A stretch of 64,000 bases of DNA, taken from positions 124,001 through 188,000 of the forward strand of contig JAEEWM010000004.1 in assembly GCA_016287385.1 (NCBI GenBank), written 5' to 3'. The notes below the pieces were generated by a model. It was not told where the DNA came from, searched no databases, and saw nothing but the letters and a program-made list of their open reading frames with translations. The number at the start of each line of letters is the position of its first letter. Positions within the stretch are counted from its first letter, which is position 1. The stretch is from Clostridiaceae bacterium. Lineage in GTDB: Bacteria; Bacillota; Clostridia; Oscillospirales; Acutalibacteraceae. A program made the position numbers and the translations under genes. Below, piece by piece: positions 57,501 through 64,000 of the stretch.

Positions 57501-57569
57501 AAACGTGTAAAGCGGCATTAATGATAACATAAGCGCCAGAATTACCAAAACCGAGACAATTTTTTTCAT
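53787..57569 (-). CDS. Large secreted nine-repeat protein with C-terminal dockerin
   Basis: 1260 residues. A signal peptide occupies about 1-25. Nine tandem units of roughly 110-126 residues fill about 27-1110 (units 1-3 at 27-148, 149-267, 268-393). Each begins like V-x-x-I-x-Y-x-P, then has a YNxPxFxxGDxLTVxYxD core, a DV...DRQY...W-x-x-G stretch, YYVEYxG and ends TxIENP. I do not know this repeat; a beta-rich fold is likely. A Cys/His-rich stretch (about 1118-1195, with EEVCSVCGYRTGKTKIIP) and a dockerin (1196-1260) follow. No enzymatic domain is visible. AAGGAGG precedes the ATG. Confidence 0.85.
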   Translation of the reverse strand: MKKIVSVLVILALMLSLMPLYTFAVSITGISYTPADENAYVYYEGEGAEDRVEPDGETHYLSYNVNFNENDVLTVNYSDGSSKAFTAARLGDGELYFINGDQQLKQWEDVTRFDNQEQEHWVVGGEYTFYIVYGNFSTPLTAKILPNPVDSISYTSARPITCYFETGGNFDIDADGTDYYRYNAFTRFSGDVLTVNYSDGRGSVDYTLRFDPEMGYYSAGGEFISDRDVHMFDRQYDEPFTLGSDNCIYVDYLGKTTPVPVTIVENPIEDLVYIPVREIEIYENTNGHWDDDGQGNRFFNYETPWFEEGDLLNVTFSDTHTTVSYTYLQGDYNGEFYNGFYDVINNYDPLPDQDTELYSSRSGEWELGDGNFMYLSYKDNESNYVRVSIIENPVKGIRYVPADTAVYIDGDTYYDNWDDAYYYNTPGFEDGDKLIVIDKNGAEKEYICDKYSMVFIAGDSDIIQANDVQFYSHQNQTPWVIGDRNAYYVEYMGSEYTLYATVIENPIRAMEYTPVEPIVLIDGKDSYEDNYYGQGTYIRYNYPTQQLGDKLTLYYKDNTRADYILTTDDENGYWIFENETTGDTFSPWDVRFTDDQYHNRWHVGNGNELYIVYSGVTFTYDVTIIENPVKEILFTSANEPVVYEGVDSYYSEHYERTIYNVPDFSPGDRLTVIDKNDVRTLYIAKFDEFGDLVFAADGKDPLRIWEDVFTSSNQEEGTPWQIGAGNEYFVEYMGLAVATTCTVKANPVVSIEYIPAKQATYLEGTHSSHDPFADIDVYEIPWVDNGDILRVTYLDRAIGTVEYTARYDSKTNGIVFESESGDIIPVDYNPHLDVYADQYTNPWTVGDNYYTFSYMGCESQAVVKIIANNFDSVCYTPVDGNPKVYESYSHPAYREDGSEFREYAIPEFREGDKITLLGQGTIQEFVLTFSNEDGELYFVGDNFKFHRYEVFRDSNQSEREWTLAGPNYYTIEVFGLTAEVPVDLVETDVKSVEYIRKTPLTLDENKNGDYRYDNFGTKFYFYNVPLADVGDKIIITYKDDTSVEYTVKFDATNNVGYAESADGKILGVDDIDIFDRQYDEHWIPGADNKFYVLYRGIETSVPVTITPMDPSSGDYTGGEEPTDHEHIVIPGWSYDAAFHWKGCTLCAWQIEKGRHTFEWVTVLEATNTTPGLMEEVCSVCGYRTGKTKIIPKLPSDYIPGDINGDGNVNNKDLTRLFQYLSDWDVEVNSAALDVNGDGNVNNKDLTRLFQYLSDWDVQIF

Positions 57570-57664
57570 AAAAAAACCTCCTGCCTTTTAGCATAAGTTC
57601 ATTGTAACATAGAAAAATATATTTGTAAAGAAAAACGGAAAGAATGAAATAATTTCCTATAATA

Positions 57665-57699
57665 TTTGCAAAAACAAAACAAAAAATATTTTTTGCAAA
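57665..57699. repeat. Inverted repeat upstream of the SASP gene
   Basis: TTTGCAAAAA (57665-57674) and TTTTTGCAAA (57690-57699) are perfect inverted copies around a 15-base A-rich centre. It may be a regulator site; I could not identify a convincing SigG promoter. Confidence 0.4.
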
Positions 57700-57734
57700 C
57701 GCCCTTAACACCAAAAAGTAAGGAGTGAAAAGAA

Positions 57735-57914
57735 ATGGCTAAAAACGCAGCGGCGAAGGATGCTCTCAATCGTTTCAAGATGGAAGCCGCCAACGAGGTT
57801 GGTGTAAATCTTAAGCAGGGCTACAACGGCGATCTTACCTCTAAGCAGGCTGGTTCTATCGGCGGTCAGATGGTCAAGAAGATGATCGAATCCTATGAAA
57901 ACAGTATGAAATAA
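57735..57914 (+). CDS. Alpha/beta-type small acid-soluble spore protein
   Basis: 59 residues starting MAKNAAAKDALNRFKMEAAN. The GPR protease site is readable as KMEAANEVGV, followed by the conserved second half with YNGDLTSKQAGSIGGQMVKKM and a final ENSMK. These proteins coat and protect spore DNA and are broken down in germination. AAGGAG lies 9 bases before the ATG. Expression is expected in the forespore under SigG. A GC-rich hairpin after the gene (57946-57977) may terminate it. Confidence 0.95.
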   Translation: MAKNAAAKDALNRFKMEAANEVGVNLKQGYNGDLTSKQAGSIGGQMVKKMIESYENSMK

Positions 57915-57945
57915 GATAGGGTTACCCTAATCTGACAAAAGGCGC

Positions 57946-57977
57946 CGGAAAACATTGTCTTTTCGGCGTCTTTCCTT
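57946..57977 (+). terminator. Possible terminator after the SASP gene
   Basis: GGCGCCG pairs with CGGCGTC (one G-U pair), with inner AAAA/TTTT pairing, then CTTTCC. The U-run is short. Confidence 0.45.
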
Positions 57978-57994
57978 GTTATGGAGGTGAAAAT

Positions 57995-58207
57995 ATGTTT
58001 GACAGAATATGTCTTGTACTTGCCATTATCGGCTGTCTCAACTGGGGACTCGTCGGGCTCTTCAGCTTTGACCTTGTGGCATGGCTCTTCGGCGGCAGCG
58101 GCGAGATATTGAGCAGAATAGTCTATACCGTAATCGCCCTTGCCGGTATATGGTGCATTTCGCTTTTATTCAAACCGGACAGCGAGCACGTCACTTTGAC
58201 CGACTAA
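57995..58207 (+). CDS. DUF378 family membrane protein
   Basis: 70 residues with two membrane helices. The start MFDRICLVLAIIGCLNWGLVG and FDLVAWLFG are typical of DUF378 (YuzA-type) proteins, whose function is unknown. GGAGGTG stands 7 bases before the ATG. It follows the SASP gene by 80 bases and ends at a strong bidirectional terminator. Confidence 0.9.
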   Translation: MFDRICLVLAIIGCLNWGLVGLFSFDLVAWLFGGSGEILSRIVYTVIALAGIWCISLLFKPDSEHVTLTD

Positions 58208-58210
58208 AAT

Positions 58211-58247
58211 AAAAAACGGGTTGTTTATCGCAAACAGCCCGTTTTTT
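58211..58247. terminator. Strong bidirectional terminator
   Basis: AAAAAACGGGTTGTTT (58211-58226) pairs with AAACAGCCCGTTTTTT (58232-58247), one G-U pair. It serves the DUF378 gene and the convergent glycosyltransferase gene. Confidence 0.92.
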
Positions 58248-58248
58248 G

Positions 58249-59169
58249 TCAATCAATAAGGTATTGTCCGAGGACGCGCAAGCGCGTACACTTTTTCAGG
58301 TTATATTTTCTGATTGTTCTGATCTTTTTAAGTCGCGGCGCGTTTTTCATACCGGTAAACGCGTTCAAAATCTCTGTATCCCTATCGGAAAGCATTTCGC
58401 CGTAAGCGTCGAGCAGCAACTCACCCTGCCGATAGGTCGCCGCAACATTACCGCGAACCGTGTTAAGCGTTCTTAATTTTCTTATAAAGAACCCAAAACC
58501 GCCGCCCGCTTTAGCGCCGACCTCGTTATCCGAGTGCTGACGATAGTACATAGTAGGCTCGTTTACAGTCATAATTTTTCCGAATGCCGCGGCGGTAAGC
58601 GCCAGCCACCAATCGTGCATTGCAACATCGTGCGGCATAGGCATTGCGCGGTTTTTAAGAGCACGGTTTATCATAACGGTACATCCCGTAACATAATTCT
58701 GAACCAGTAATCTTGCAAGCGATAAATCTTTCGGAAAAATCTTTTGATATGAAAAAAACGAGTTTGATATCACGTTCAGTTTATCATCGGTTACCGTAAG
58801 GTCGGTATGCACGAGTACCGGCGTGTCAACATCGCCGTTTTCGGCTGTGAGCATGGCGTCAAAGGTCTTTTGCACCTTGTTTTCAAACCACACATCGTCC
58901 TGATCGGCAAACATAATATAGTCATCATCGGCGACCTTCAACATTTCCGCAAAGTTAGCCGCCGCGCCGCCGCTGGGCGCGCCTGACAACACGGTTATTC
59001 TTTCAGGGTACTTTTCCGCGTACTCGCTGATAATAGCGTTTGAAGCGTCGCTTGAGCCGTCGTCGCGTATAACGATCTTAATATCGCTTACCGGCTGGTT
59101 AATAATGGAATCTAATTGCTCACGCAGGTATTTTTCACCGTTGTATACCGCTAAAAGCACCGTAATCAC
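58249..59169 (-). CDS. Glycosyltransferase family 2
   Basis: 306 residues, GT-A fold. The N-terminus TVLLAVYNGEKYLREQLDSI, the IRDDGSSDAS segment and the acidic DADDxW-type motif, here MFADQDDVWFENK (about 93-105), identify a family 2 enzyme of the rhamnosyltransferase-like branch. A conserved HDWWLALTAAAFG follows at about 180. No membrane helix is obvious. It probably adds a sugar to a cell-surface polysaccharide, but no polysaccharide cluster is nearby and it stands alone with its own promoter. Confidence 0.9.
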   Translation of the reverse strand: MITVLLAVYNGEKYLREQLDSIINQPVSDIKIVIRDDGSSDASNAIISEYAEKYPERITVLSGAPSGGAAANFAEMLKVADDDYIMFADQDDVWFENKVQKTFDAMLTAENGDVDTPVLVHTDLTVTDDKLNVISNSFFSYQKIFPKDLSLARLLVQNYVTGCTVMINRALKNRAMPMPHDVAMHDWWLALTAAAFGKIMTVNEPTMYYRQHSDNEVGAKAGGGFGFFIRKLRTLNTVRGNVAATYRQGELLLDAYGEMLSDRDTEILNAFTGMKNAPRLKKIRTIRKYNLKKCTRLRVLGQYLID

Positions 59170-59238
59170 GCAATCGCCTCCCCAGAAAAAATATTCCGCA
59201 CTAACCCGGAAAATGAATATGTGAACACTCGTTTTACT

Positions 59239-59267
59239 ATAATATTAAAAAACGATCTGTTTGTCAA
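59239..59267 (-). promoter_or_regulatory. SigA promoter of the glycosyltransferase gene
   Basis: Minus strand: TTGACA (59267-59262), 17 bases, TATTAT (59244-59239). Leader about 65 bases. Confidence 0.75.
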
Positions 59268-59274
59268 GTAGACT

Positions 59275-59302
59275 GAAAAACCGGCGGTATCCCCGCCGGT
59301 TT
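59275..59302 (-). terminator. Terminator after argH
   Basis: AAACCGGCGG (59302-59293) pairs with CCGCCGGTTT (59287-59278) over five bases and runs into TTC after TTTTT. Confidence 0.88.
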
Positions 59303-59309
59303 GATTAGT

Positions 59310-60689
59310 TTATATATCTTTAATCCGATCCCTTACATCTTTAATCTGCTTTTCAACCGACTGTACGCAGGTACCGCCGAGACTTGTACGCGTGTTAACG
59401 CAGGTGTTAAGATCAATCGCGGCGTATAAATCGTTTTCAAAAACATCCGAGAAGTTCGCATATTCGTCAAGAGTAAGCTCGTCAAGAGTTTTTGAAGCCT
59501 TGATACAGTACGCGACTATTTCGCCGCTGATTTTATAGGATGTACGGAACGGTACGCCTTTTTTTGTAAGATAATCGGCGAGATCGGTTGCGTTAATATA
59601 GCCGCCTTTTGCCGCCGTGAGCATTTTTTCGGTGTTTGCGGTCAAACCCTTTATCATACCGGAAAAAACGTCTAAACACCGCTTTACGGTATCAAACGCG
59701 TCGAATATGCTCTCCTTATCCTCCTGCATATCTTTATTATACGCCAGCGGCAAACCTTTAAGCATTGTAAGAAGCGCAATAAGATCGCCATACACCCGTC
59801 CGGTTTTACCGCGAACAAGCTCCGCCATATCGGGGTTTTTCTTCTGTGGCATAATCGAAGATCCGGTTGTGTAATCATCCGAAAGCTCTATAAACTTGAA
59901 TTCCCATGATGACCAGAGAACTATCTCTTCGGAAAAGCGCGACAAATGCGCCATAACAAGCGAAAGCGCTGAGCAAAGCTCGACACAGAAATCACGGTCC
60001 GACACGCCGTCAATCGAATTTGCGCAGGGTGAAAGCAAACCGAGCTTTTGCGCCTCAAAGCTGCGATCGGTATCATAAGTTGTACCGGCAAGCGCACATG
60101 AGCCAATCGGTGATATAAGCAGACGTTTTTGCGCGTCGGTAAGTCTGCCGGCGTCTCTTAAAAACATCATGGCGTAAGCCATAAGATGATGCCCGAAAGT
60201 TATCGGTTGGGCGCGCTGCAAATGAGTGTAACCGGGCATAACCGCCGACTTATACGTCTCCGCTTTATCACAAACGGTGTTTATAAGCTCTTTAAGTTTT
60301 GCTTTAACCTCGTCCGTTTCATTTTTAAGATACAGGCGTAAGTCAAGAGCGACCTGATCGTTACGGCTCCTCGCGGTATGAAGCTTCTTTCCGGCGTCGC
60401 CGATTCGCGAAGTCAGCGTCTGTTCAACAAAAGAGTGTATATCCTCAGCAGAATCGTCAATTTGAAGCTTTCCGCTTTCAAGGTCGCTCAGAATACCCGA
60501 AAGACCGTCTATTATCAAATCGGATTCCGCTTTTGAAATAATACCCTTCGCGGCGAGCATCGCGGCGTGAGCAATACTGCCGGTTATATCTTCTTTGTAT
60601 AACCGGGAATCAAAACTAATCGAAGAGTTGAAATCATCAGCGATTTTATTGACTTGTCCGTCAGTTCTGCCAGCCCAAATTTTACCCAT
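59310..60689 (-). CDS. argH: Argininosuccinate lyase
   Basis: 459 residues, usual length. Splits argininosuccinate into arginine and fumarate. The superfamily loop GSSIMPQKKNPDMAELVRGK lies around 278-297, HTARSRNDQVALDLRLY near 105-121 and GYTHLQRAQPITFGHH near 155-170. It starts four bases after the argG stop, so the last two steps of arginine synthesis are cotranscribed. A terminator follows. Confidence 0.97.
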   Translation of the reverse strand: MGKIWAGRTDGQVNKIADDFNSSISFDSRLYKEDITGSIAHAAMLAAKGIISKAESDLIIDGLSGILSDLESGKLQIDDSAEDIHSFVEQTLTSRIGDAGKKLHTARSRNDQVALDLRLYLKNETDEVKAKLKELINTVCDKAETYKSAVMPGYTHLQRAQPITFGHHLMAYAMMFLRDAGRLTDAQKRLLISPIGSCALAGTTYDTDRSFEAQKLGLLSPCANSIDGVSDRDFCVELCSALSLVMAHLSRFSEEIVLWSSWEFKFIELSDDYTTGSSIMPQKKNPDMAELVRGKTGRVYGDLIALLTMLKGLPLAYNKDMQEDKESIFDAFDTVKRCLDVFSGMIKGLTANTEKMLTAAKGGYINATDLADYLTKKGVPFRTSYKISGEIVAYCIKASKTLDELTLDEYANFSDVFENDLYAAIDLNTCVNTRTSLGGTCVQSVEKQIKDVRDRIKDI

Positions 60690-60693
60690 AATA

Positions 60694-61926
60694 TCACAAA
60701 TCCAAACCGTTCTTTTTCTTCATATTCGCAATAACTTTTGTTGATAAACCGTAGAGATTGACAAAGCCCTGAGAATCCTTCTGGTCGTATACCTCATCCT
60801 CATCGAATGTTGCAATATCCGCGTCATAAAGCGAATACGGCGACTCAACGCCCGCGTTTATCATATTGCCCTTATAAAGTTTCAACGTAACGTCGCCTGT
60901 GACCGGCTCCTGAGTTGCTTTAACAAAAGCAAGAATCGACTTGGTAAGAGGGGTGAACCACTGGGCGTTGTAAACAAGCTCGCCGAGCTTCTGCGCGACG
61001 CTCGCCTTATAGTGAGCGGTTTCCTTGTCAAGACAGATGCTCTCAAGGATTTCGTGCGCCCTGTAGATTATTGCGCCGCCCGGAGTTTCATAAACGCCGC
61101 GGCACTTCATGCCGACAAGTCTGTTCTCCACAATATCGAGTAACCCTACACCGTTGGCGCCGCCCAGCTCGTTTAACTTGGTAACAAGGTCGGTAGCGTT
61201 CATCTTTACGCCGTCAACGCTTGTGGGAATACCTTTTTCAAAGTGAATTTTAACATAGGTAGGTTTATCCGGCGCTTTTTCAGGTGAAACTCCCATTTCA
61301 AGAAAACCGTCTTTATTGTATAACGGCTCATTTTTCGGGTCCTCAAGATCAAGGCCCTCGTGAGATAAATGCCAGATGTTTTTATCCTTGGAATAGTTGG
61401 TTTCCCTGCTGATTTTCAGCGGAACGTTATGCGCTTCAGCGTAATCGATCTCTTCGCTTCTCGATTTGATATCCCATTCACGCCAGGGTGCGATTATCGG
61501 GATATTCGGAAGAAAAGCGTGAATACCGAGCTCAAATCTGACCTGATCGTTGCCTTTGCCGGTACAACCGTGGCAAATGGCGTCCGCGCCCTCTTTTTCA
61601 GCGATCTGCGCAATACGCTTCGCGATTATCGGACGCGCAAAAGCGGTGCCGAGCAGATAATCTTCGTACTTAGCGCCCGCCTGTACGCACGGAAATACGT
61701 AATCGGTAAGGAATTCCTCAGTCAGGTCTTCAATATAAAGTTTTGACGCGCCGGTCTTTAACGCCTTTTCTTCAAGGCCTTCAAGCTCGCCGGCCTGACC
61801 GACATTACCTGATACCGCGATAATCTCGGGGTCATTGTAATTCTCTTTGAGCCACGGGATGATTATGGAAGTGTCAAGACCGCCGGAATAAGCCAAAACA
61901 ATTTTTTTGAATTCTTTTTTACACAT
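60694..61926 (-). CDS. argG: Argininosuccinate synthase
   Basis: 410 residues. Joins citrulline and aspartate with ATP. The PP-loop [19 protein letters not shown] is near residue 10, followed by ISGNVGQAG-type [34 protein letters not shown] and [12 protein letters not shown]-like segments. The frame opens at 61947, but the ATG at 61926 follows GGAGG and starts at the family N-terminus. The promoter is covered by two ARG boxes, so arginine should repress argGH through ArgR. Confidence 0.97.
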   Translation of the reverse strand: MCKKEFKKIVLAYSGGLDTSIIIPWLKENYNDPEIIAVSGNVGQAGELEGLEEKALKTGASKLYIEDLTEEFLTDYVFPCVQAGAKYEDYLLGTAFARPIIAKRIAQIAEKEGADAICHGCTGKGNDQVRFELGIHAFLPNIPIIAPWREWDIKSRSEEIDYAEAHNVPLKISRETNYSKDKNIWHLSHEGLDLEDPKNEPLYNKDGFLEMGVSPEKAPDKPTYVKIHFEKGIPTSVDGVKMNATDLVTKLNELGGANGVGLLDIVENRLVGMKCRGVYETPGGAIIYRAHEILESICLDKETAHYKASVAQKLGELVYNAQWFTPLTKSILAFVKATQEPVTGDVTLKLYKGNMINAGVESPYSLYDADIATFDEDEVYDQKDSQGFVNLYGLSTKVIANMKKKNGLDL

Positions 61927-61951
61927 AATTATGCCTCCAATATGCAACTTT

Positions 61952-61989
61952 CATGCATAAATATATCACATAATGAATAAATATGCAAT
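61952..61989. promoter_or_regulatory. Tandem ARG boxes over the argGH promoter
   Basis: Two 18-base ARG-box-like sequences, CATGCATAAATATATCAC (61952-61969) and the one at 61972-61989 (core ATGAATAAATATGCAA), lie 2 bases apart. That is the geometry bound by an ArgR hexamer. They cover the -10 and -35 boxes respectively. Confidence 0.75.
61960..61988 (-). promoter_or_regulatory. SigA promoter of argGH
   Basis: Minus strand: TTGCAT (61988-61983), 17 bases, TATATT (61965-61960), 34 bases before argG. Confidence 0.7.
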
Positions 61990-62058
61990 ACTTTTCTTTA
62001 ATTTTGTAAAAAAATGCAGAAAAACGGAACTTTTAAGCGGAAACTTATGCACAATTAC

Positions 62059-63534
62059 TTAATTTAGCCCATCCGGCAACCGTAAATAATCGAATTTACG
62101 TAAAAACGGCTTTAAGTCTCGTATCATTTCATCAATGCCCGTGTCTGTGTCGCTTTCAAAATTCAGCGGCATTACCGGGTCATGCACGCTCATACGAAGC
62201 AGGAACCAACCGTCTTTTGAAGATACGCGTATCCCCTCACGGTTATCGTCCGCTATTCTGTAACCTGATAAACCGCTCATGTAGGATGCAAGTTCATCAA
62301 TAACCCTGTCGCCGTACGGTTTGAATTCAGGCGCGGTTATTGCGATTCGGAACTCGCGCTCATCGGCCGGCATTTTGAGCGCCGAAAGCAGGTTTGAAAT
62401 ATCAACGCCCCTGGCGACTTCAACAACTATCTTTGTGGCGAGGTACGCGCCGTCATCCAAAAAATAATTTTCTTTCAGCGCGGCGTGCCCCGAGGTCTCA
62501 ATGGCAAGCGGACACTCTGTTCCCTGCCTGCACAGCTCGATCGCCTTATCGATAACGTTCTTGTATCCGCGCCTGTACCGGTAATGAACGCAGCCGAGCG
62601 TCTCCTCGATATATGTTTTGAGCCCGTCAGAAGTTACGGAATCGGTTACTATTGTCAGACCTTTTTTACCTCCCGCGGCTATGTATGCGGCAAGCGCTAT
62701 AAGACGGTTGCGGTTTATTTCGGCACCGTCCGGACCTACACAGCCGGCACGGTCAACATCGGTATCAAAAATTATACCGAGGTCGGCGTTATTGATGACG
62801 ACCGCCTCGCATATACTTTGCATAGCGGTTTTATCCTCGGGATTGGGAATATGGTTCGGGAACATGCCGTCGGGTTCAAGAAAACGGCTGCCGGAAATAT
62901 CAGCGCCAAGCGGTTTGAGCACGTTTTCGGCGTAAAAGCCGCCTACCCCGTTACCGGCGTCAACTACTATTTTAAGCCCCGCAAGCGGCAAGCCGCCTTT
63001 ATCCACGCCGGAAATTATAACGTTTCTGAGCCTTGCGGCATAGTCAGTCATATAATTGCTTGTAATGACTGTGCCTTTTTTTACGTTTTCCACGCAGGTG
63101 CCGTCCGAAGCAATATCAAGTATCTCGGCAACGTCTGCACCCTCAAGCCCGCCTGACGGCAAAAAAATCTTTATGCCGTTGCGGTCAAACGGATGGTGAC
63201 TCGCGGTTATTTCTATCGCCGCGTCGGTTTTAAGGTCAACTGTGGTCATAAACATGGCGGGCGTCGAGGCAAGGCCGCAGTCGATTACCGCAACGCCTGA
63301 ATTAGTGAGCGCGCGCTTAGCGGCAGACGTAATACGCTCCGCTGTGATTCTGCTGTCATGTCCGATTGCGATTTTTAGTTCCTCGGGATCTCTCGAGAAT
63401 TTATTTATGTACCACACGACAAAGGCGGAAACGATATCCTCAACCGCCCTGTCGGTAAGCTGAACAGGATGCCCGCCCAGATCGCTGGCGTATCCTCTTA
63501 TATCGGTACCGCTCTTTAACGCTGAATATTCCAT
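62059..63534 (-). CDS. Alpha-D-phosphohexomutase (phosphoglucomutase/phosphomannomutase)
   Basis: 491 residues of the four-domain phosphohexomutase family. The phosphoserine loop reads EITASHHPFDRNGIKIF (about 109-125), the metal loop DTDVDRAG (about 258), the sugar-binding loop ETSGHAALKENYF (about 346) and a C-terminal phosphate-binding region. Substrates are glucose 1-/6-phosphate or mannose 1-/6-phosphate, for glycogen or surface polysaccharide precursors; sequence alone does not decide. The TASHHP form (usually SHNP) and DTDVDR (usually DGDGDR-like) are mild variants. AAAGGAG precedes the ATG. Confidence 0.9.
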   Translation of the reverse strand: MEYSALKSGTDIRGYASDLGGHPVQLTDRAVEDIVSAFVVWYINKFSRDPEELKIAIGHDSRITAERITSAAKRALTNSGVAVIDCGLASTPAMFMTTVDLKTDAAIEITASHHPFDRNGIKIFLPSGGLEGADVAEILDIASDGTCVENVKKGTVITSNYMTDYAARLRNVIISGVDKGGLPLAGLKIVVDAGNGVGGFYAENVLKPLGADISGSRFLEPDGMFPNHIPNPEDKTAMQSICEAVVINNADLGIIFDTDVDRAGCVGPDGAEINRNRLIALAAYIAAGGKKGLTIVTDSVTSDGLKTYIEETLGCVHYRYRRGYKNVIDKAIELCRQGTECPLAIETSGHAALKENYFLDDGAYLATKIVVEVARGVDISNLLSALKMPADEREFRIAITAPEFKPYGDRVIDELASYMSGLSGYRIADDNREGIRVSSKDGWFLLRMSVHDPVMPLNFESDTDTGIDEMIRDLKPFLRKFDYLRLPDGLN

Positions 63535-63545
63535 AAAATTCTCCT

Positions 63546-63689
63546 TTAATGCCGACCGGCAAAATAAAAAAAAGTAAGATACATTAAAAAGATAAAAACA
63601 AGGACAGATACGGTAACTGTAAACGAACGCAAACCCAAATCGAGCGATTCGTTTTTATACTTTTTCCTATGCTTTGGTTTGTATCTCAA
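63546..63689 (-). CDS. Possible small single-helix membrane protein
   Basis: A 47-residue frame from TTG at 63689 (GTG at 63698 also in frame) with GGTGAT upstream. A basic start (RYKPKHRKKYKNESLDLG) precedes one hydrophobic helix (FTVTVSVLVFIFLMYLTFF) and a short tail. It ends where the phosphohexomutase ribosome site begins, which favours a real coupled gene. I do not recognise it. Confidence 0.4.
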   Translation of the reverse strand: MRYKPKHRKKYKNESLDLGLRSFTVTVSVLVFIFLMYLTFFYFAGRH

Positions 63690-63794
63690 AAATATCACCG
63701 CTTTTATAATTGTCAAAAAGCGGAAATTTATACGGTTTTTACCGCTTGAACGGCGTAAAAACTATGATATTCTAAATATAACGGGGGTTACGGC

Positions 63795-64000
63795 ATGGAT
63801 ATAATGAATGTGAACAACAAACGGGTTGACATATACCTGAACGGCGTTGAAGTTGAAGAGATATTCGGCGGTTATGAATTCATTGATTATGACATCCCTG
63901 AATGCCGCATAAAAATACACAGTCTTATTGCGGCGGCAATGCCGAAAAGCTTATTACCGCTCGACTGTGAGCGCGCCGTAATTGAGGTAAAGGCAAAACA
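63795..64000 (+). CDS. Partial gene running off the right edge, function unknown
   Basis: At least 68 codons open from the ATG at 63795, beginning MDIMNVNNKRVDIYLNGVEV. The visible part, with DYDIPECRIKIHSLIAAAM and LDCERAVIEVKAK, looks like a compact alpha/beta domain and faintly recalls the N-terminal domain of MecA adaptors, but I would not assign it. GGGGG lies about 8 bases before the ATG. The rest is outside the window. Confidence 0.55.
   Translation, partial: MDIMNVNNKRVDIYLNGVEVEEIFGGYEFIDYDIPECRIKIHSLIAAAMPKSLLPLDCERAVIEVKAK

Noticed and set aside
53787-57569. Interpretation of the nine-repeat region as a CRISPR or DNA satellite
   Set aside because: Units are about 360 bases, diverged in DNA and kept in frame; they are protein repeats.

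Overview
The window reads as chromosomal DNA from an endospore-forming member of the Clostridia, most likely a gut or rumen Oscillospirales/Ruminococcaceae-type bacterium. That placement is an inference, from sporulation genes (spoIIM-like, spoVAC, spoVAD, spoIVA, spoVM, yunB, sigK, an alpha/beta SASP), dockerin proteins, a long IleS with a T-box-like leader, and strong Shine-Dalgarno sites with frequent TTG/GTG starts. Base composition looks moderate and even. I see no rRNA, tRNA, CRISPR array, prophage or insertion sequence.

Layout. 1-2.9 kb: SpoIIM-like protein, an SDR reductase, SpoVAC and an unknown membrane protein. 3-7.2 kb: trmL and the glycolytic block pgk-tpiA-gpmI. 7.2-9.2 kb (minus): pyrimidine-nucleoside phosphorylase and a GDPD phosphodiesterase. 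9.4-15.5 kb: purB-glyA, a highly unusual P-type ATPase and a membrane-anchored unknown. 15.5-19 kb: greA, lysS, a nucleosidase-like protein and a CDP-alcohol phosphatidyltransferase. 19-28 kb (minus): ZIP transporter, spoIVA, then an ileS-membrane protein-lacZ unit behind a T-box-like leader. 28-32 kb: a small dockerin protein, an LtaS-like enzyme, a Nudix hydrolase and a LOG protein. 32-37.6 kb: ligA, yunB, sigK, a TVP38 protein and a Xer-type recombinase. 37.6-50 kb (minus): spoVM with a small partner, mgtE, spoVAD, and the long housekeeping run nusB-xseA-xseB-ispA-dxs-tlyA-nadK-argR-recN-tyrS. 50-57.6 kb (minus): a radical SAM protein, an exonuclease, typA and a 1260-residue repeat protein with a dockerin. 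57.7-64 kb: SASP, DUF378, a glycosyltransferase, argG-argH behind an apparent ArgR operator, a phosphohexomutase, and two small or partial genes at the edge.

How the parts connect. SpoIVA and SpoVM are the known basement-layer partners of the spore coat, and SigK would drive late mother-cell genes. SpoVAC and SpoVAD belong to the dipicolinate channel but lie about 37 kb apart here. The argR gene in the long operon probably acts on the tandem ARG boxes found upstream of argG. The two secreted dockerin proteins share a C-terminal architecture and probably dock to the same scaffold.

Most worth a second look: (i) the P2A-like ATPase, which keeps the phosphorylated Asp but has lost nearly all classical Ca2+ ligands and the hinge Asp; (ii) the nine-repeat dockerin protein and its small relative; (iii) RNA-level oddities: a terminator inside the spoVAC reading frame, a hairpin that buries the ribosome binding site of the ZIP gene, a consensus promoter firing into a terminator before mgtE, and lacZ placed in the ileS T-box transcript; and (iv) very short genes that are easily missed (spoVM, its 49-residue neighbour, the SASP).
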